A stretch of DNA of 64,000 nucleotides from Kastovskya adunca ATA6-11-RM4. Lineage in GTDB: Bacteria; Cyanobacteriota; Cyanobacteriia; Cyanobacteriales; Coleofasciculaceae. The DNA lies in assembly GCA_019359445.1 (NCBI GenBank), contig JAHHHJ010000001.1:186001-250000 (forward strand). The letters are read 5' to 3'. A program made the position numbers and the translations under genes. This document shows positions 43,301 through 53,233 of the stretch, piece by piece. The notes beneath the pieces were generated by a model. It searched no databases and was not told where the DNA came from. It worked only from the letters and a program-made list of their open reading frames with translations. Each line of letters begins with the position of its first letter. The first letter of the stretch is position 1.

Positions 43301-46217
43301 CGGTTGCCTGAGCAATCTGCAACTGTTGACCTGTCCAGGTAATGTCGGCAGTGAGGGGACGGTCGATTAAGGCGAGTCCTTCACTAAAGCTCAACTGACC
43401 CCTGGCATTAATACTTGTGGGGGACAGGTTATCTAGGGAACCAGAAATATTCAGCCTACCCCCTAAGCGTCCCTCTAGCTCTGGGGAAAACTCGGCTAAC
43501 TGCACTCCTGTAGGTTCTGCTATCGCGCTAAAGCGACCTTGGGCGAGTTGAATATTTTCTAGGGCAACTGTACCGCCAGCCACTTGTGCCGTTCCCGAAC
43601 CTGTTCCTTGCAGCGTATTTAGGCTAAAGTCTTCGAGATTACCCGCGATCGCCAAATTTCCGGAAACGGGACCTTGAAGTTGTGGTGGGACGGGGGCAAG
43701 TTGACCGAGTTGGACGCTACTCGCATTAACTTGAGCGCGGAAGCGACCATCATCAAGTTGGATATTGTTAGCAACGACCGTGCCTCCGGCGACATTCAAG
43801 ACTCCTGAACCGCTACCTTCTAGAGTGCTAGGGCTAAAGTCGTCGAGACTGCCAGCAATATTAAAGTTTCCGGTGAGGGGACTACTGCGTAACTGAGCGG
43901 GCGCATCTGGCGCGAGACGACCGACGGGGACGCTACTCGTACGAACTTGGGCGGTGAAGCGACCGTTGGCAAATTGGATATTGGGCGCATTAACGGTGCC
44001 GTTTCCAATCCCTAGACTGGCGGAACCACTACCAGCAAGGGTGTCAGTGCTGAAGTCTTCTAAATTACCCGCGATCTCAAAGTTGCCGGAGACGGGCCCA
44101 CGTAATTGGGGCGGCACTTCCGCAAGTTGACCGAGTTGGACGCTACTGGCACGAACTTGGGCACGGAAGCGACCGTCGGCAAGTTGGACGCTTGGTATAG
44201 TGACAGTGCCGCCAGCGACATTGAGAGTGGCGGCTCCCCTGCCAGCAAGGGTTTCAGTGCTGAAGTTTTCTAAATTACCGGCGATCTCAAAGTTGCCAGA
44301 GACGGGCCCGCGTAATTGGGGCGGCACTTCCGCCAGTTGACCGAGTTGGACGCTACTGGCACGAACTTGGGCACGGAAGCGACCGTCGGCAAGTTGGAGG
44401 CTTGGTATAGTGACAGTGCCGCCAGCGATCGCCAAACGGGCTTCTCCACTACCGCTTAGGGTTTGACTCAAGTTTTCCAGATTCCCGGCGAGGATGAAGT
44501 CACCCGATACGGCTCCTTGGAAGCGGGGAGGAACTTGTTCTATACGGCTCAGTTGGACGCTACTGGCACGAACTTGGGCACGGAAGCGCTCTCCCACTAC
44601 CTGTATGTTATCCGCCACGACCGTCCCTCCTGCCGCTTCGATAACGGCGGCACCGACGGCACGCAGGTTTTTGGCATCAGCCAAGGGAGCATTAATCTGG
44701 GCAGTACCGGAGACGGTACCAATGGGAACGGGTAGGTCAACGTTGTAGTTGCGCGCGATCGCCCCTCCCGGAACATTCACTGCCCGAACATCAAAGCGGG
44801 CGCTCCCTTTATCTCCCAGTTGGATTTGACCTTGCCCGGTAAGCTGACCCCCGACAACAGGCTGGGCTTGAAAGTTATTGAGAGTCAGTAGTGAGTCAAC
44901 TAAGCGGAAGTTGGTGCTAATGGCGCGAAAGTTCACTCGATCGACTCGTGCCACCTTCGTTGTTGCCACCGAGCCGGAAACAATCGGTTTTTCGATCGGC
45001 CCGGTTACCAAGACCTTTGCCTGCACTTCTCCTGCCGCTTCTACAGGCATTTCTTTGATATTAAAGGTCTGTAAAACCTTCGGTAGGGCAACAGAAGTAG
45101 TAAGTGCCGAGAGGTTGTACCCTTCCTCGGTATCGACGACTCCATTGGCTACCAGAGGAACTTGACCCAGTCGAGTCTTGACGTTTTCTAAGCCAATTTC
45201 AGTGCCTTTAAAGCGCAGTTGTCCGTAGGTATTGAAGAATGGTTGCGGTAACTGTTCAATTCTTGCCGTGACGTTTTCCAGGGTAGCGTTACCAAGAAAC
45301 AACGTGGGTTCGTCTTCACGCAGTCGCACTTCCAACTCCCCGTCCACTGTTCCGGCTTGGACACTGAGGGGCAAGGGCAACAGGCGGTCTAGAGCCGGGC
45401 CATTGAGGTTCTGTCCAGAAACCTGCAAATTGGTTCTGCCGTTCTCCGGGAGGTAAGTTCCGGCAAGTTTGAACTCACCACTGCTAGCGAGTTGACCGGC
45501 TAGATCGAACTCAAAGCGTTGGCTATCGTCAGCCTCCACAAAGCGGCGAGCCTTAGCCGTCGGTAGGAATGCCACGACGGGGGAATTCAGTTTTCCGTTA
45601 GGCTGACGCGAAACGAGCGCTAGCTCTGCATCTTTAGCTCGTATACTCTGCAATTCAGTGGAGATGAATCCTTCTTCATCTGAGGATTGAATGGCGGTGG
45701 AAATCCAACGTCCCTCTGGATCTTGCTCAATGTAGGCATTGGGTTCAACGAGGGTAATATCCAGTTCCAGCGTGCGATTGAACAGTAAGCGCAACGGATC
45801 GAATTTGACCTGAACTGCTTCCATCGTGACGCGATCGGGATCGGTGGGAGTCGCCGGAATTTTGGAAGCCCCAAAGTACAAGCTATTAAAGGAAAAGCTT
45901 TCTACCTTGCCAAGTTGTACCGGACGATTGAGGGTTTCAGACAGATTCTTTTCTACTAACGGTGCTAGGTCTCGCACGACAAACAGCCACGCCCACGCTA
46001 AACCTCCCCCAATTCCCACTAGGGAAAGCACACCCATTGCCAGTCCTACACGCCGCAATCGCCGTCGGCGTGATGAAGAACGAGGGGAGACCTTTTCGCG
46101 ATCGCCTTCTAAATTCGTTTCCGGTTCATTACCCGGATTAGGAGGAGGGGAGACCTTTTCGCGATCGCCTTTTAAATTCGTTTCCGGTTCGTTACCAGGA
46201 TTAGGAGGATTAGTCAT
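40302..46217 (-). CDS. tamB: TamB/DUF490 translocation and assembly module protein (giant)
   Basis: 1971 residues. A short cytosolic tail contains two copies of a 21-residue unit (NPGNEPETNLKGDREKVSP and so on), then a basic stretch and one membrane anchor (VGLAMGVLSLVGIGGGLAWAW). A very long beta-strand-rich region follows, of AsmA/TamB type, ending in the DUF490 domain with the C-terminal GLRYRINDEILLRGSTDLSGDS and final Phe. It should bridge the inner and outer membranes and help lipid or protein transfer to the outer membrane. The ATG at 46215-46217 has AGGAG eight bases upstream. Residues about 540-960 contain six ~70-residue repeats. Confidence 0.92.
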   Translation of the reverse strand: MTNPPNPGNEPETNLKGDREKVSPPPNPGNEPETNLEGDREKVSPRSSSRRRRLRRVGLAMGVLSLVGIGGGLAWAWLFVVRDLAPLVEKNLSETLNRPVQLGKVESFSFNSLYFGASKIPATPTDPDRVTMEAVQVKFDPLRLLFNRTLELDITLVEPNAYIEQDPEGRWISTAIQSSDEEGFISTELQSIRAKDAELALVSRQPNGKLNSPVVAFLPTAKARRFVEADDSQRFEFDLAGQLASSGEFKLAGTYLPENGRTNLQVSGQNLNGPALDRLLPLPLSVQAGTVDGELEVRLREDEPTLFLGNATLENVTARIEQLPQPFFNTYGQLRFKGTEIGLENVKTRLGQVPLVANGVVDTEEGYNLSALTTSVALPKVLQTFNIKEMPVEAAGEVQAKVLVTGPIEKPIVSGSVATTKVARVDRVNFRAISTNFRLVDSLLTLNNFQAQPVVGGQLTGQGQIQLGDKGSARFDVRAVNVPGGAIARNYNVDLPVPIGTVSGTAQINAPLADAKNLRAVGAAVIEAAGGTVVADNIQVVGERFRAQVRASSVQLSRIEQVPPRFQGAVSGDFILAGNLENLSQTLSGSGEARLAIAGGTVTIPSLQLADGRFRAQVRASSVQLGQLAEVPPQLRGPVSGNFEIAGNLENFSTETLAGRGAATLNVAGGTVTIPSVQLADGRFRAQVRASSVQLGQLAEVPPQLRGPVSGNFEIAGNLEDFSTDTLAGSGSASLGIGNGTVNAPNIQFANGRFTAQVRTSSVPVGRLAPDAPAQLRSSPLTGNFNIAGSLDDFSPSTLEGSGSGVLNVAGGTVVANNIQLDDGRFRAQVNASSVQLGQLAPVPPQLQGPVSGNLAIAGNLEDFSLNTLQGTGSGTAQVAGGTVALENIQLAQGRFSAIAEPTGVQLAEFSPELEGRLGGRLNISGSLDNLSPTSINARGQLSFSEGLALIDRPLTADITWTGQQLQIAQATAEGFDASGVVNVNPARSGLEAIQGFDLNVRAEDLDLQQLPAAVPDAVQLAGRADFDGRLEGTVAAPNIDGSLALRNFTAGGLEFESPLVGTVSAVPGTGVNLQLRGDQDQINLALGADYQPTAFFIQREDAIAQGTRSGEQLLVDVQNFPIATLKTLAPTSPIAAQPLSGELTGDLAINLRTREASGNVAIADPIFGGLQGDSFSGRFRYSDGVVALEDGIFRQGEGQYLLSGELIQTPRGPQFVAQLRVEEGQLQDVLTALQYFELDDLQRGGTPPTYGRAEDLQVASVGVPERPLQTQLRRLSEIEALLAQQRQVRDDSSPLPDLQEATGTFTGTVAVRGSLDTGITANFDIAGQDWKWGPYTAEQVIAEGNFSDGVLTFLPLRFQSTIPNPQDPEDRFRFVAFSGTIGGEEQSGQLQVRNVPIEQLQAFVQDVTNFPADIDFTGLLNATATVSGSINNPSARGVLSLEQATLDGTQVQDAEGSFSYNDARLNFNSEILVADADPLRINGSIPYRLPFATVSPDSNQLALNIDVQDEGLALLNLISRGQVDWVEGMGNVQLAISGTYDEEAGRPTELLAEGIATVENATIQAQALAEPLTDVTGTILFDLDNIRVENLRSSFSGGEITASGTLPISNAAAPRENPLRVNIGELAFNLKGLYSGGVRGDAVITGSVLEPVVGGEVELFDGRIQLAEGGGAPTSGGDTIPVGTAVGQAPQNDSPIAFDDLMLTLGEDVQITRAPILNFLVDGSLLINGTLNNIRPDGIISVKRGQVNLFTTQFRLARGYENRAEFSPAQGLDPTLDVRLVASVAEATQRRMPTDPLTSEIADVPASSLGRVQTVRVEARVEGQASRIADNIELTSDPSRSETEIVALLGGGFIDTLGRGDTTLGLANLAGSALLGGVQNIIGDTLGLSEFRLFPTLTTNEKGRSSTLGLGAEASVDLSQNLSVSALKVLTNQQPIQYGLRYRINDEILLRGSTDLSGDSRALVEYENRF
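43500..44600 (-). repeat. six ~210-bp tandem repeats inside tamB
   Basis: Units of about 70 residues, each starting near GRFRAQVRASSVQLGQL and ending with VAGGTVTIPSVQL. Two adjacent units (about 44030-44240 and 44240-44450) are almost identical in DNA; the others have diverged. Each unit looks like one repeat of the TamB beta-groove. Confidence 0.75.
46082..46207 (-). repeat. two tandem 63-bp repeats at the tamB 5' end
   Basis: Two units (46082-46144, 46145-46207), each starting GAGGGGAGACCTTTTCGCGA on the plus strand and containing a HIP1 site. They differ at a few bases, and 63 is a multiple of three, so the frame is kept (21 residues each). Confidence 0.85.
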
Positions 46218-47000
46218 TTTTATTTCTCCTGACACCATCAATAACAGGCATCAAGTGTTATGCGTGAGTAACTGATTGCCTCGACGACTCCTTACCGTAC
46301 CATTTCCGATCGCCTGCGATCGCATTCCCTCACACCCGATCGCCTCCGTTTCACTGCCATGATTGCTGAGTGGCTACTATTGACATAGTCAAAACCATCT
46401 CATTTCCATGAGTCCTGAGCCGTCAGCGCGATTTGAGATAATGTAATTTAGCAAGTTCTTGTTGTCACTAGGTCACGGACAAAAAATTGTTGGCAGAACT
46501 ACGTATGGCAACAACTGGAGAATGATAGTCAAAGAATACGTCAAGTCTCGAAACTTTAATGGCTAAAGAAGTTGCACAAATAGCCTTATTTGCAGGTATT
46601 CACAGTCAGAACCTGGATTTTTCCGTCTCTCAGCAAGTTTCCGATCAATTTATAAATATTGTAGAGAGCTGACACATCGCAGTTGTTAGCAAGTTTTACC
46701 AATTTCACAAGTTGAAACTCCCCAACTCCTAAGAAAACCAAGAATTGAGGAGTGTAGCGGAATGCGATCGCTTTCTTACAGACAGATTTGAAATCGGCAA
46801 GGGATAAACACATAGATGCATAAATGGCAAGTAAAAAATTATGCTCAAGAACTGCCTGAACAAAATTGATCTATTTAAACTGACGTCGGGAACTGTCAGT
46901 TGGTTGCCAATTAGCTCCCAATTCCCCTCATCTCTATGCATCTACCAAGGCAGCACTTCTCCATTGGCGTCCCAAAAAGTACCGAAGTTTGTGCAAAGAA
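46218..47000. other. long intergenic region upstream of tamB
   Basis: About 780 bases between tamB and the UPF0182 gene, both minus. Three HIP1-like sites cluster at 46298-46350. A 75-codon minus-strand frame lies at 46586-46813 and overlapping shorter frames elsewhere. Apart from these I see only AT-rich sequence and the tamB promoter region. Confidence 0.4.
46586..46813 (-). CDS. possible small protein, unrecognised
   Basis: 75 codons. Its composition is protein-like (FLGVGEFQLVKLVKLANNCD, then VSALYNIYKLIGNLLRDG), with alternating hydrophobic and charged residues. No ribosome site is clear and no family is recognised. It could be a remnant of a longer gene. Confidence 0.25.
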   Translation of the reverse strand: MCLSLADFKSVCKKAIAFRYTPQFLVFLGVGEFQLVKLVKLANNCDVSALYNIYKLIGNLLRDGKIQVLTVNTCK

Positions 47001-50000
47001 TTAAGGAGGAGTTAGATCGCCCTCCACTGGCCCAGCTGGGATTGCTTCTAATGGTCTGATAATAGCTGGGGGCGTTGCGTCTTCGGGTTGGAAAATCCCA
47101 TTTAGTGCTGCTTCTAAGGTTTCTGCCATAATAATTCGGTTTTCATAAATGACAATAACCCGTATTAAAGTCGGCAGACTATTTTGTTCAGCCTCTAAGT
47201 ATACGGGTTCGACATAGAGTAGGGATTGCTCAATCGGAATTACCAAAAGATTACCTTGAACTGCCCGCGAGCCTTGACGATTCCACAGAGAAATTTGCTG
47301 AGAGATGACGGGGTCTTGGTTAATCAACGCTTCAATTTGCTCAGGGCCGTAAATTAGCTCCTGCTTCGGAAACTGATACAGCAGCAAGTTACCATATTGA
47401 GCGCCATCGGAACGCGCCGCTAGCCAGCCAATCAAATTATTACGAGCAACGGGAGTATAGGGTTGGAGCAGAATGAACTCTTCTGATGCTTCTGTGGGCA
47501 GTCTCATGATCAGGTAATAGGGTTCTACTGCTTGGGATTCAACGCCGTATAGTTCCTGGGGAATCCGCCAGAGGTCTTCCTGGTTGTAGAACACTTGGGG
47601 ATCGGTCATGTGATACGCCAACAAGCGTTCTGATTGGACGCTGTAAAAATCCCGTGGGTAACGGATATGACGCAGTAGCGGGTCTGGCATCGCGTCCAGG
47701 GGCTGAAATAAACCTGGGAAAATTTTGCTCCAGGTTTGAATAATCGGGTCAGTGAGATCGGCAACGTAGAATGTCACGTCCCCGTGATAGGCATCAATAA
47801 CCGCTTTTACGGAGTTGCGGATATAGTTGAACTCGTGTTGACCAGGGTCGGAGTAGGGGTAGCGATCGCTAGTCGTGTAGGCGTCAACAATCCAGTAAAG
47901 ATGGCTCTCCATCGCCCCAGGCTCGGTCTCATCCGGATCGACGCTGACAATGTAGGGGTCTTGGTCGTAATGCAAGAACGGCGCGATTGTGCGGATGCGC
48001 TGATTAATATTGCGCCGGAACAGTACCTTTGTCTGAGGCGTAAAATCCCGCGTAAAGAGCATCTGCCAATCTTTGAGATACTCGGCAAATAAAAGCCTCC
48101 GCCAAGGTGAACCAATACCTATACCACCAGCGCCGTAATAGACGGTATAGGCATTTTCATCGCCACTAGGGAAGTCCAATTCCCCAACTCGCGTTGATGT
48201 CATCACGTAGGTATTGGTGAGTTCTCCGTAGTAAATCCGGGGATTATAAATGGGAATAGCCTCCCGAATGAATTCACTGGATGTGAATAAATTCCCTTCA
48301 GCCGCATCCAACGCGGTGCCAATATCCTTAACGAAATAGGCTGGTAGTCCCGCATTGGCAACTATGTTCACGGGGCTGACGGTAAAGCCATAGCCGTGGG
48401 TGTAGATCAGGTGTTTATTTACCCAAGTTTGTGCCTGTTCAGGAACAGACTGATAATCTAGCTCCCTAGCGGCAATATGTACTTGTTGTTTTTCAATCGC
48501 TAACGGTTCTGAAGGCACAGTAAAGCTTTCGTCGGGAGTAACGGTTATCTGATCCGCTTCTGGTTCTGCTTGCCTTGCTTCTTGCCCTCCAGTGATGGGA
48601 CTTACCCCGGTTGCGTCTGCTCTTAGGAGGTAGCGATCGATATCAGCATCAGGAAATCTATAATAGGGTCGGATTTGTTGGAGCTGACGATTGGTTTGCA
48701 GGATGGGGCGCGTATCCCACAGGCGGATATTGCGAATCGTTAGCTCGTTGTCTTCTAGGACGGAGGTAGTGAGTGCGCCTTGGGGATTAAAGGTTTCAAC
48801 CTCAATATCATCTAGGTCAAAGGCTGCCCTGGTCAGGGAAATACTGCGTTCGATGTACAGTCGTTCTCGTGCTAGTTCGTTGGGTTGGACGCCGAAGCGT
48901 TGCACAACGGCGGGGGCGATGTTAGTGGCAACCACGCTGACTATCAGGTACAGTCCCAATGCCATCAGCTTGGCTCGACCACTGAGCCTCAGACGATGGA
49001 ACCAGAAAACAGTTTGAAAGAGCAGGAAGAGGGCGATCGCGGCGGCTAAAATGCTCAGAGCTGTGTTGATGGGTAATTGCGCTCTAACATCGGTGTAACT
49101 GGCTCCGTAGGTGACGCCACGGGTGGAATAGAGCAGTTCGTAACGCGAAAGCCAATAACGGACAGCGACCATCGCCGCCATACCAGCCCCTAGCCCGTAC
49201 AAGTGACGCATTTGCCCTTGAGAAAAGCCGGGAAATTTCCCTTGAGAAAAACTATCTCCTGCTAATAAATAAATCAGGAGTACCGCCACTAAGCTGAAGA
49301 GAAATAGCCCTCCTAGCCAAAAGTCCAACAACTGCCACACCGGAATGCTAAAGACATAGAAGCTGATATCGTGACCGAAGAGTGGCTCACTGGCATTGAA
49401 GGGAGTGGGGTAGAAATACTGCAAAATCCGACCCCACTGAACAGACAAAACCAGCGCAAAGAATAAGGAAAATACAGCAGCAATCGCCGTTAACCAGAAC
49501 TGGGGATTAACAATCAGGGCGATCGTAATTACAACCAGCACTCCTAAGGGCCAAATCTGATTGATCCATGACGAGAGAATCAGCGTTTGCAGGGATGTCC
49601 AACCGAAGGGAGTGGGTAGTGGCGGCGTAACATTGACGAGGCTCATGTCACGATGCCAAAGGGAAATGGCAATCTGGCTGTAGTGCAGCACCATGAACCC
49701 TACCAGCAAGCTGAGTAAGAACACTACAGGAAGCAGCGATCGCAATCTCAAGGGGCCAGAAGCTTCAACATGGTCTTCCTGGAGAGATTTCCGCGTCCCG
49801 ACTCGAATCGGGCGGGGAATTGTCTGAGGTTCTGCCCGGAGTCCGGAATTTGTCCTGTCAAGGTGCTGGCGGTGGACGGGTTGGGCTTCGGGAAAGGCTC
49901 TAGATAATAAACTGGTGTCGGAATACTTCAGCCGATTGGCAAGAAACAAGTTACCGAGCAAAAAGCCAGCAGAGATGATGCTCGCCACAGCCCACAGACC

Positions 50001-50159
50001 AAACTGGGTTCGCAAGCGGACTAAGAACGCAAATAAGTAACCCAGCTCGTTGAACCATAAGACTTCTGCTATCAGGTGAGACAGCAAATCCCAGCCCAGT
50101 AACACCCCTAGTAATAGGGCGATCGCGCGAAAAAGGGAGTTCCTGAAGTATCTGGTCAT
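47001..50159 (-). CDS. UPF0182 family membrane protein
   Basis: 1052 residues. Seven or so membrane helices in the first ~370 residues (for example FRAIALLLGVLLGWDLLSHL, VFLLSLLVGFMVLHYSQIAI, FWLTAIAAVFSLFFALVLSV) are followed by a large soluble domain with WVNKHLIYTHGYGFTVSPVN, IYYGELTNTYV and YWIVDAYTTSDRYPY, the UPF0182 (COG1615) signatures. The family is widespread in actinobacteria and cyanobacteria; its function is unknown. An acidic/proline linker near residue 520 is typical. The start is the ATG at 50157-50159. Confidence 0.93.
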   Translation of the reverse strand: MTRYFRNSLFRAIALLLGVLLGWDLLSHLIAEVLWFNELGYLFAFLVRLRTQFGLWAVASIISAGFLLGNLFLANRLKYSDTSLLSRAFPEAQPVHRQHLDRTNSGLRAEPQTIPRPIRVGTRKSLQEDHVEASGPLRLRSLLPVVFLLSLLVGFMVLHYSQIAISLWHRDMSLVNVTPPLPTPFGWTSLQTLILSSWINQIWPLGVLVVITIALIVNPQFWLTAIAAVFSLFFALVLSVQWGRILQYFYPTPFNASEPLFGHDISFYVFSIPVWQLLDFWLGGLFLFSLVAVLLIYLLAGDSFSQGKFPGFSQGQMRHLYGLGAGMAAMVAVRYWLSRYELLYSTRGVTYGASYTDVRAQLPINTALSILAAAIALFLLFQTVFWFHRLRLSGRAKLMALGLYLIVSVVATNIAPAVVQRFGVQPNELARERLYIERSISLTRAAFDLDDIEVETFNPQGALTTSVLEDNELTIRNIRLWDTRPILQTNRQLQQIRPYYRFPDADIDRYLLRADATGVSPITGGQEARQAEPEADQITVTPDESFTVPSEPLAIEKQQVHIAARELDYQSVPEQAQTWVNKHLIYTHGYGFTVSPVNIVANAGLPAYFVKDIGTALDAAEGNLFTSSEFIREAIPIYNPRIYYGELTNTYVMTSTRVGELDFPSGDENAYTVYYGAGGIGIGSPWRRLLFAEYLKDWQMLFTRDFTPQTKVLFRRNINQRIRTIAPFLHYDQDPYIVSVDPDETEPGAMESHLYWIVDAYTTSDRYPYSDPGQHEFNYIRNSVKAVIDAYHGDVTFYVADLTDPIIQTWSKIFPGLFQPLDAMPDPLLRHIRYPRDFYSVQSERLLAYHMTDPQVFYNQEDLWRIPQELYGVESQAVEPYYLIMRLPTEASEEFILLQPYTPVARNNLIGWLAARSDGAQYGNLLLYQFPKQELIYGPEQIEALINQDPVISQQISLWNRQGSRAVQGNLLVIPIEQSLLYVEPVYLEAEQNSLPTLIRVIVIYENRIIMAETLEAALNGIFQPEDATPPAIIRPLEAIPAGPVEGDLTPP

Positions 50160-50277
50160 TTTCGTTTTTCGTCGTTAATTCTTAGTCACTAACTAGTCGT
50201 TGTAATTTAGTAGAACGGCTAGTTAGTGGCTAACAACGGACGAGTTGAGGATGTTATTTGGGATCAGGCGATCGCCA

Positions 50278-51564
50278 TTAACTAAATTGCTCTTCAGTAT
50301 CTAAATTAAAGAGTACTTGTAACGATTGCATGGCGTTGCGTCGAGTTTCGATGTCTTGTTGTGCCCTCAGTTGCACCATTGGATCGTGAAGAATTTTATT
50401 AACAATGCCTCGTGTGAGGGCTTCAATGATCTCTTGATGCTTTTCAGCAAATTCTGTGCCGAGGCGGGATAAAGCTTTTTCTAGCTCTTGGGCGCGGATC
50501 GCTTCGACTTTATCGCGGAGACAGCTAATGGTTGAAACCGTTTCTAGCGATCGCCACCACATATCAAAGGTGTCTACTTCTTCTTCTAGCAGCACTTCGG
50601 CTTCCATTGCCATCTGACGACGGCTTTCCTGGTTTTGGGCAACTACGGCTTTCAAGTCATCAACGTTGAAGGCTTGGACGTTCTCTAACTGATTGACATC
50701 AGCATCGATGTTGCGAGGGACGGAGATGTCAAACAGCATTAAAGAGCGATGCGGTTCTAGAATCAATTCTAGTTTTGAAGCGTTGAGCAGCACTTCTGTA
50801 GAGGCAGTGCTAGTAAAGACGATATCTGATGTGGCGATCGCATTCATCATCTCTGAGAGGTCGTGCAGTTGCAATTCTGCATCAGGAAACTGACTGGCTA
50901 ACTCCATAGCCCCTTTTAAGGAGCGGTTTAATATCGTGATGGTTGTTGCGCCTTTCGCCAGCAGATGCTGCACCAACAGCCGTGACATTTTCCCCGCACC
51001 AACAATCGCAATTCGGCAGGCGGCTAAGTTCTGCACTTTCATCTGCGCCAATTCCACCGCCGCAGAACTAATGGAAACCGCTCCCGTACCGATGCTGGTT
51101 TCTGTACGGACGCGCTTGCCAGCACTCAGAGCTTGTTTAAATAAACGATTGAGGACGCTACCGACCCCTTTATGTTGCTGACAAAGTTTGTGGCAGTGCT
51201 TTACCTGCGCCAAAATTTGTCCTTCTCCCAACACCAAACTATCTAAACCCGATGCGACCCGCATCAGGTGCATTACCGCATCTTGGTGTAACAAAATGAA
51301 CAAATGTTTCCGCAACTGGTCGAGGGGCAGTTGACCAAAATCTGCAAGAAACTGAGTAACTTCCCGCACGCCTTGTTCTGTTTCTTCGGCAACGATGTAA
51401 ATTTCTAGGCGATTACATGTGCTCAGAACGGCGATTTCTTCGATGTGAGGATAGTTACACAGTTGAGCGATCGCTCCTTCTAATTTGGCTTCTTGAATAC
51501 TTAATTTTTCTCGAACTTCAACGGGGGCTGTCTTATGGCTCAGACCTACGACTGCGATATTCAT
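50278..51564 (-). CDS. hemA: glutamyl-tRNA reductase
   Basis: 428 residues. [20 protein letters not shown] opens the catalytic domain and STCNRLEIY holds the active-site Cys. [16 protein letters not shown] follows, then the NADPH Rossmann domain with [15 protein letters not shown] and the C-terminal dimerisation helix. It reduces glutamyl-tRNA to glutamate semialdehyde, the first committed step of heme, chlorophyll and bilin synthesis. The ATG at 51562-51564 has GGGAGA before it and is preferred to one four codons upstream. Confidence 0.96.
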   Translation of the reverse strand: MNIAVVGLSHKTAPVEVREKLSIQEAKLEGAIAQLCNYPHIEEIAVLSTCNRLEIYIVAEETEQGVREVTQFLADFGQLPLDQLRKHLFILLHQDAVMHLMRVASGLDSLVLGEGQILAQVKHCHKLCQQHKGVGSVLNRLFKQALSAGKRVRTETSIGTGAVSISSAAVELAQMKVQNLAACRIAIVGAGKMSRLLVQHLLAKGATTITILNRSLKGAMELASQFPDAELQLHDLSEMMNAIATSDIVFTSTASTEVLLNASKLELILEPHRSLMLFDISVPRNIDADVNQLENVQAFNVDDLKAVVAQNQESRRQMAMEAEVLLEEEVDTFDMWWRSLETVSTISCLRDKVEAIRAQELEKALSRLGTEFAEKHQEIIEALTRGIVNKILHDPMVQLRAQQDIETRRNAMQSLQVLFNLDTEEQFS

Positions 51565-52195
51565 GTTCTCTCCCAAGGTTTGTCCTAATCTTTGCGGCTA
51601 AGATGTCAAGATATTTGGAATGTAAAAATTTGGGGCAGTTTATCCAGCGTAAATTTTAAAGAATTGAACTTAACAAACTACCCAATAAATATTTGAAAAC
51701 AAGTTCAATTCTCTCTTTTTGTAGGGGTGTAGGAAATAAATCCTGATAACCAGGCTTGATGTTAGTACTTGCGATTTGGCGATCGCGTTTTCTGCTTTTG
51801 AGCGGCAAGTCGGGCGATCGCTGGCTCCTCCCTCATCATCTACACCGTTGAGCGGCAAAGCAGAGTAATTTTTGACTCAATCTTTAGCCTAACAACTTAC
51901 CTAGCCTTCGGGAGTCCTAAATTTTGTTTTTTTTGTTACACCCATGTTGCTGGAATGCCCACACAACGAACGATCTTGAGTCCTGAGTTCTGAGTTAAGC
52001 TCCGGTCTTACCAGAGAAAATCCTGACTCAGAGTGGGAAGGTACGTTATCGTCGCCCGATCAACTTCCTGGGGAAGTACTCGCTTTGCCCCTCAGAACTC
52101 TAAATCTATAGAGCTTCAAACTCCCTTTTTGAACGGGGAGTAGAAGCTGACCCCATAATTATTGCCAGTCAGCAATTTTCCTTTTCGGGATGGCT
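51565..52195. other. intergenic region between glpX and hemA
   Basis: About 630 bases. It has two HIP1 sites near 51780 and 51819, and the motif TTGAGCGGCAA occurs twice (51798, 51849). An imperfect hairpin lies at 52112-52148 (AGCTTC/GAAGCT and ACTCCC/GGGGAGT), just downstream of glpX. No gene or RNA is recognised. It should hold the hemA promoter. Confidence 0.45.
52112..52148. terminator. hairpin downstream of glpX, possible transcript end
   Basis: AGCTTC-AA-ACTCCC, a short loop, then GGGGAGT-A-GAAGCT. The stem is long but no T-run follows on the minus strand, so a repeat-type hairpin is equally possible. Confidence 0.35.
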
Positions 52196-53233
52196 CTACC
52201 TCAGTTGGATGTACTGCGGCTGGTCAAACATGTGAATCGTATCGACAAACCGAGCTGTCTTAGACTGGCTAGAAATGACCAAACTCTGAGTCCGCGCGCC
52301 CTTGTGGAAGAAGCGCACGCCTTCCATCAAGACTCCAGGGGTAATACCACAAGCGGCAAACAGTACGGTTTCTCCAGAGGCTAGCTCGTCAACATCGTAG
52401 ACTTTGTCCGGGTCGTTGATATTCATCGATTTCAGCCGCTCGAGGTTGCTTTCTCGGCTTTCACCGATTAGACCTGTCTTCACAACGGCGGGGTCGTAGA
52501 TTAGCTGTCCTTGGAAGTGTCCACCCAAGCAGCGCATCGCCGCAGCGGAAATCACTCCTTCAGGTGCCGCTCCGATGCCCATCAAAGCATGGATGTTAGT
52601 TCCAGCAAAGGCGCAAGAAATAGCCGCAGAAACGTCCCCATCGCTAATTAGGCGAACTCTGGCTCCTGCTTCGCGGATTTCTTTGATCAGGTCATCGTGG
52701 CGCTCGCGTTTCATCACTACAACCACCAGTTCTTCGATCGAGCGGTCTAAGCACTCGGCGAGAATCTTTAAGTTTTCGGTTGCTGATTTGTTGATATCAA
52801 CTTTCCCCTTAGCAGCAGGGGGTGCTGCTAGCTTTTTCATGTAAAAGTCAGGGGCGGCGAACAACCCTCCTTTTTCAGCGATCGCTAGTACCGCCATTGA
52901 GCCATTTTGTCCGTAGGCAACTAAGTTAGTGCCTTCGCAGGGGTCAACAGCGATGTCAATCTCAATCAGCTCGTCTGGGTTGCAGTAGCTTTTGGCATCT
53001 TCTTGAGTACAGATCCCGACTTCTTCCCCGATGTAGAGCATGGGGGCGTCGTCCCGCTCCCCTTCCCCAATCACGATGCGACCGCGCATGTAGATCTTGT
53101 TCATCCGCTCCCGCATGGCTTCTACAGCCACCTGGTCAGCGGTATTTTTTTCGCCTTTGCCCATCCATTTCGCACTGGCGATCGCGGCTTGCTCCACGAC
53201 CTCAATAATCTCTAAACCCAGTGTATTTTCCAC
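52196..53233 (-). CDS. glpX: class II fructose-1,6-/sedoheptulose-1,7-bisphosphatase
   Basis: 345 residues. [58 protein letters not shown] and [23 protein letters not shown] are the GlpX-type metal and substrate blocks. In cyanobacteria this bifunctional enzyme serves both FBP and SBP hydrolysis in the Calvin cycle and is tightly regulated by AMP and redox state. It lies upstream, in transcript sense, of hemA on the same strand, but 630 bases apart, so they are probably separate units. Confidence 0.96.
   Translation of the reverse strand: MENTLGLEIIEVVEQAAIASAKWMGKGEKNTADQVAVEAMRERMNKIYMRGRIVIGEGERDDAPMLYIGEEVGICTQEDAKSYCNPDELIEIDIAVDPCEGTNLVAYGQNGSMAVLAIAEKGGLFAAPDFYMKKLAAPPAAKGKVDINKSATENLKILAECLDRSIEELVVVVMKRERHDDLIKEIREAGARVRLISDGDVSAAISCAFAGTNIHALMGIGAAPEGVISAAAMRCLGGHFQGQLIYDPAVVKTGLIGESRESNLERLKSMNINDPDKVYDVDELASGETVLFAACGITPGVLMEGVRFFHKGARTQSLVISSQSKTARFVDTIHMFDQPQYIQLR

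Noticed and set aside
41285-45874. Several plus- and minus-strand frames inside tamB
   Set aside because: All lie within one long repeat-rich coding sequence; they are frame shadows caused by its composition.
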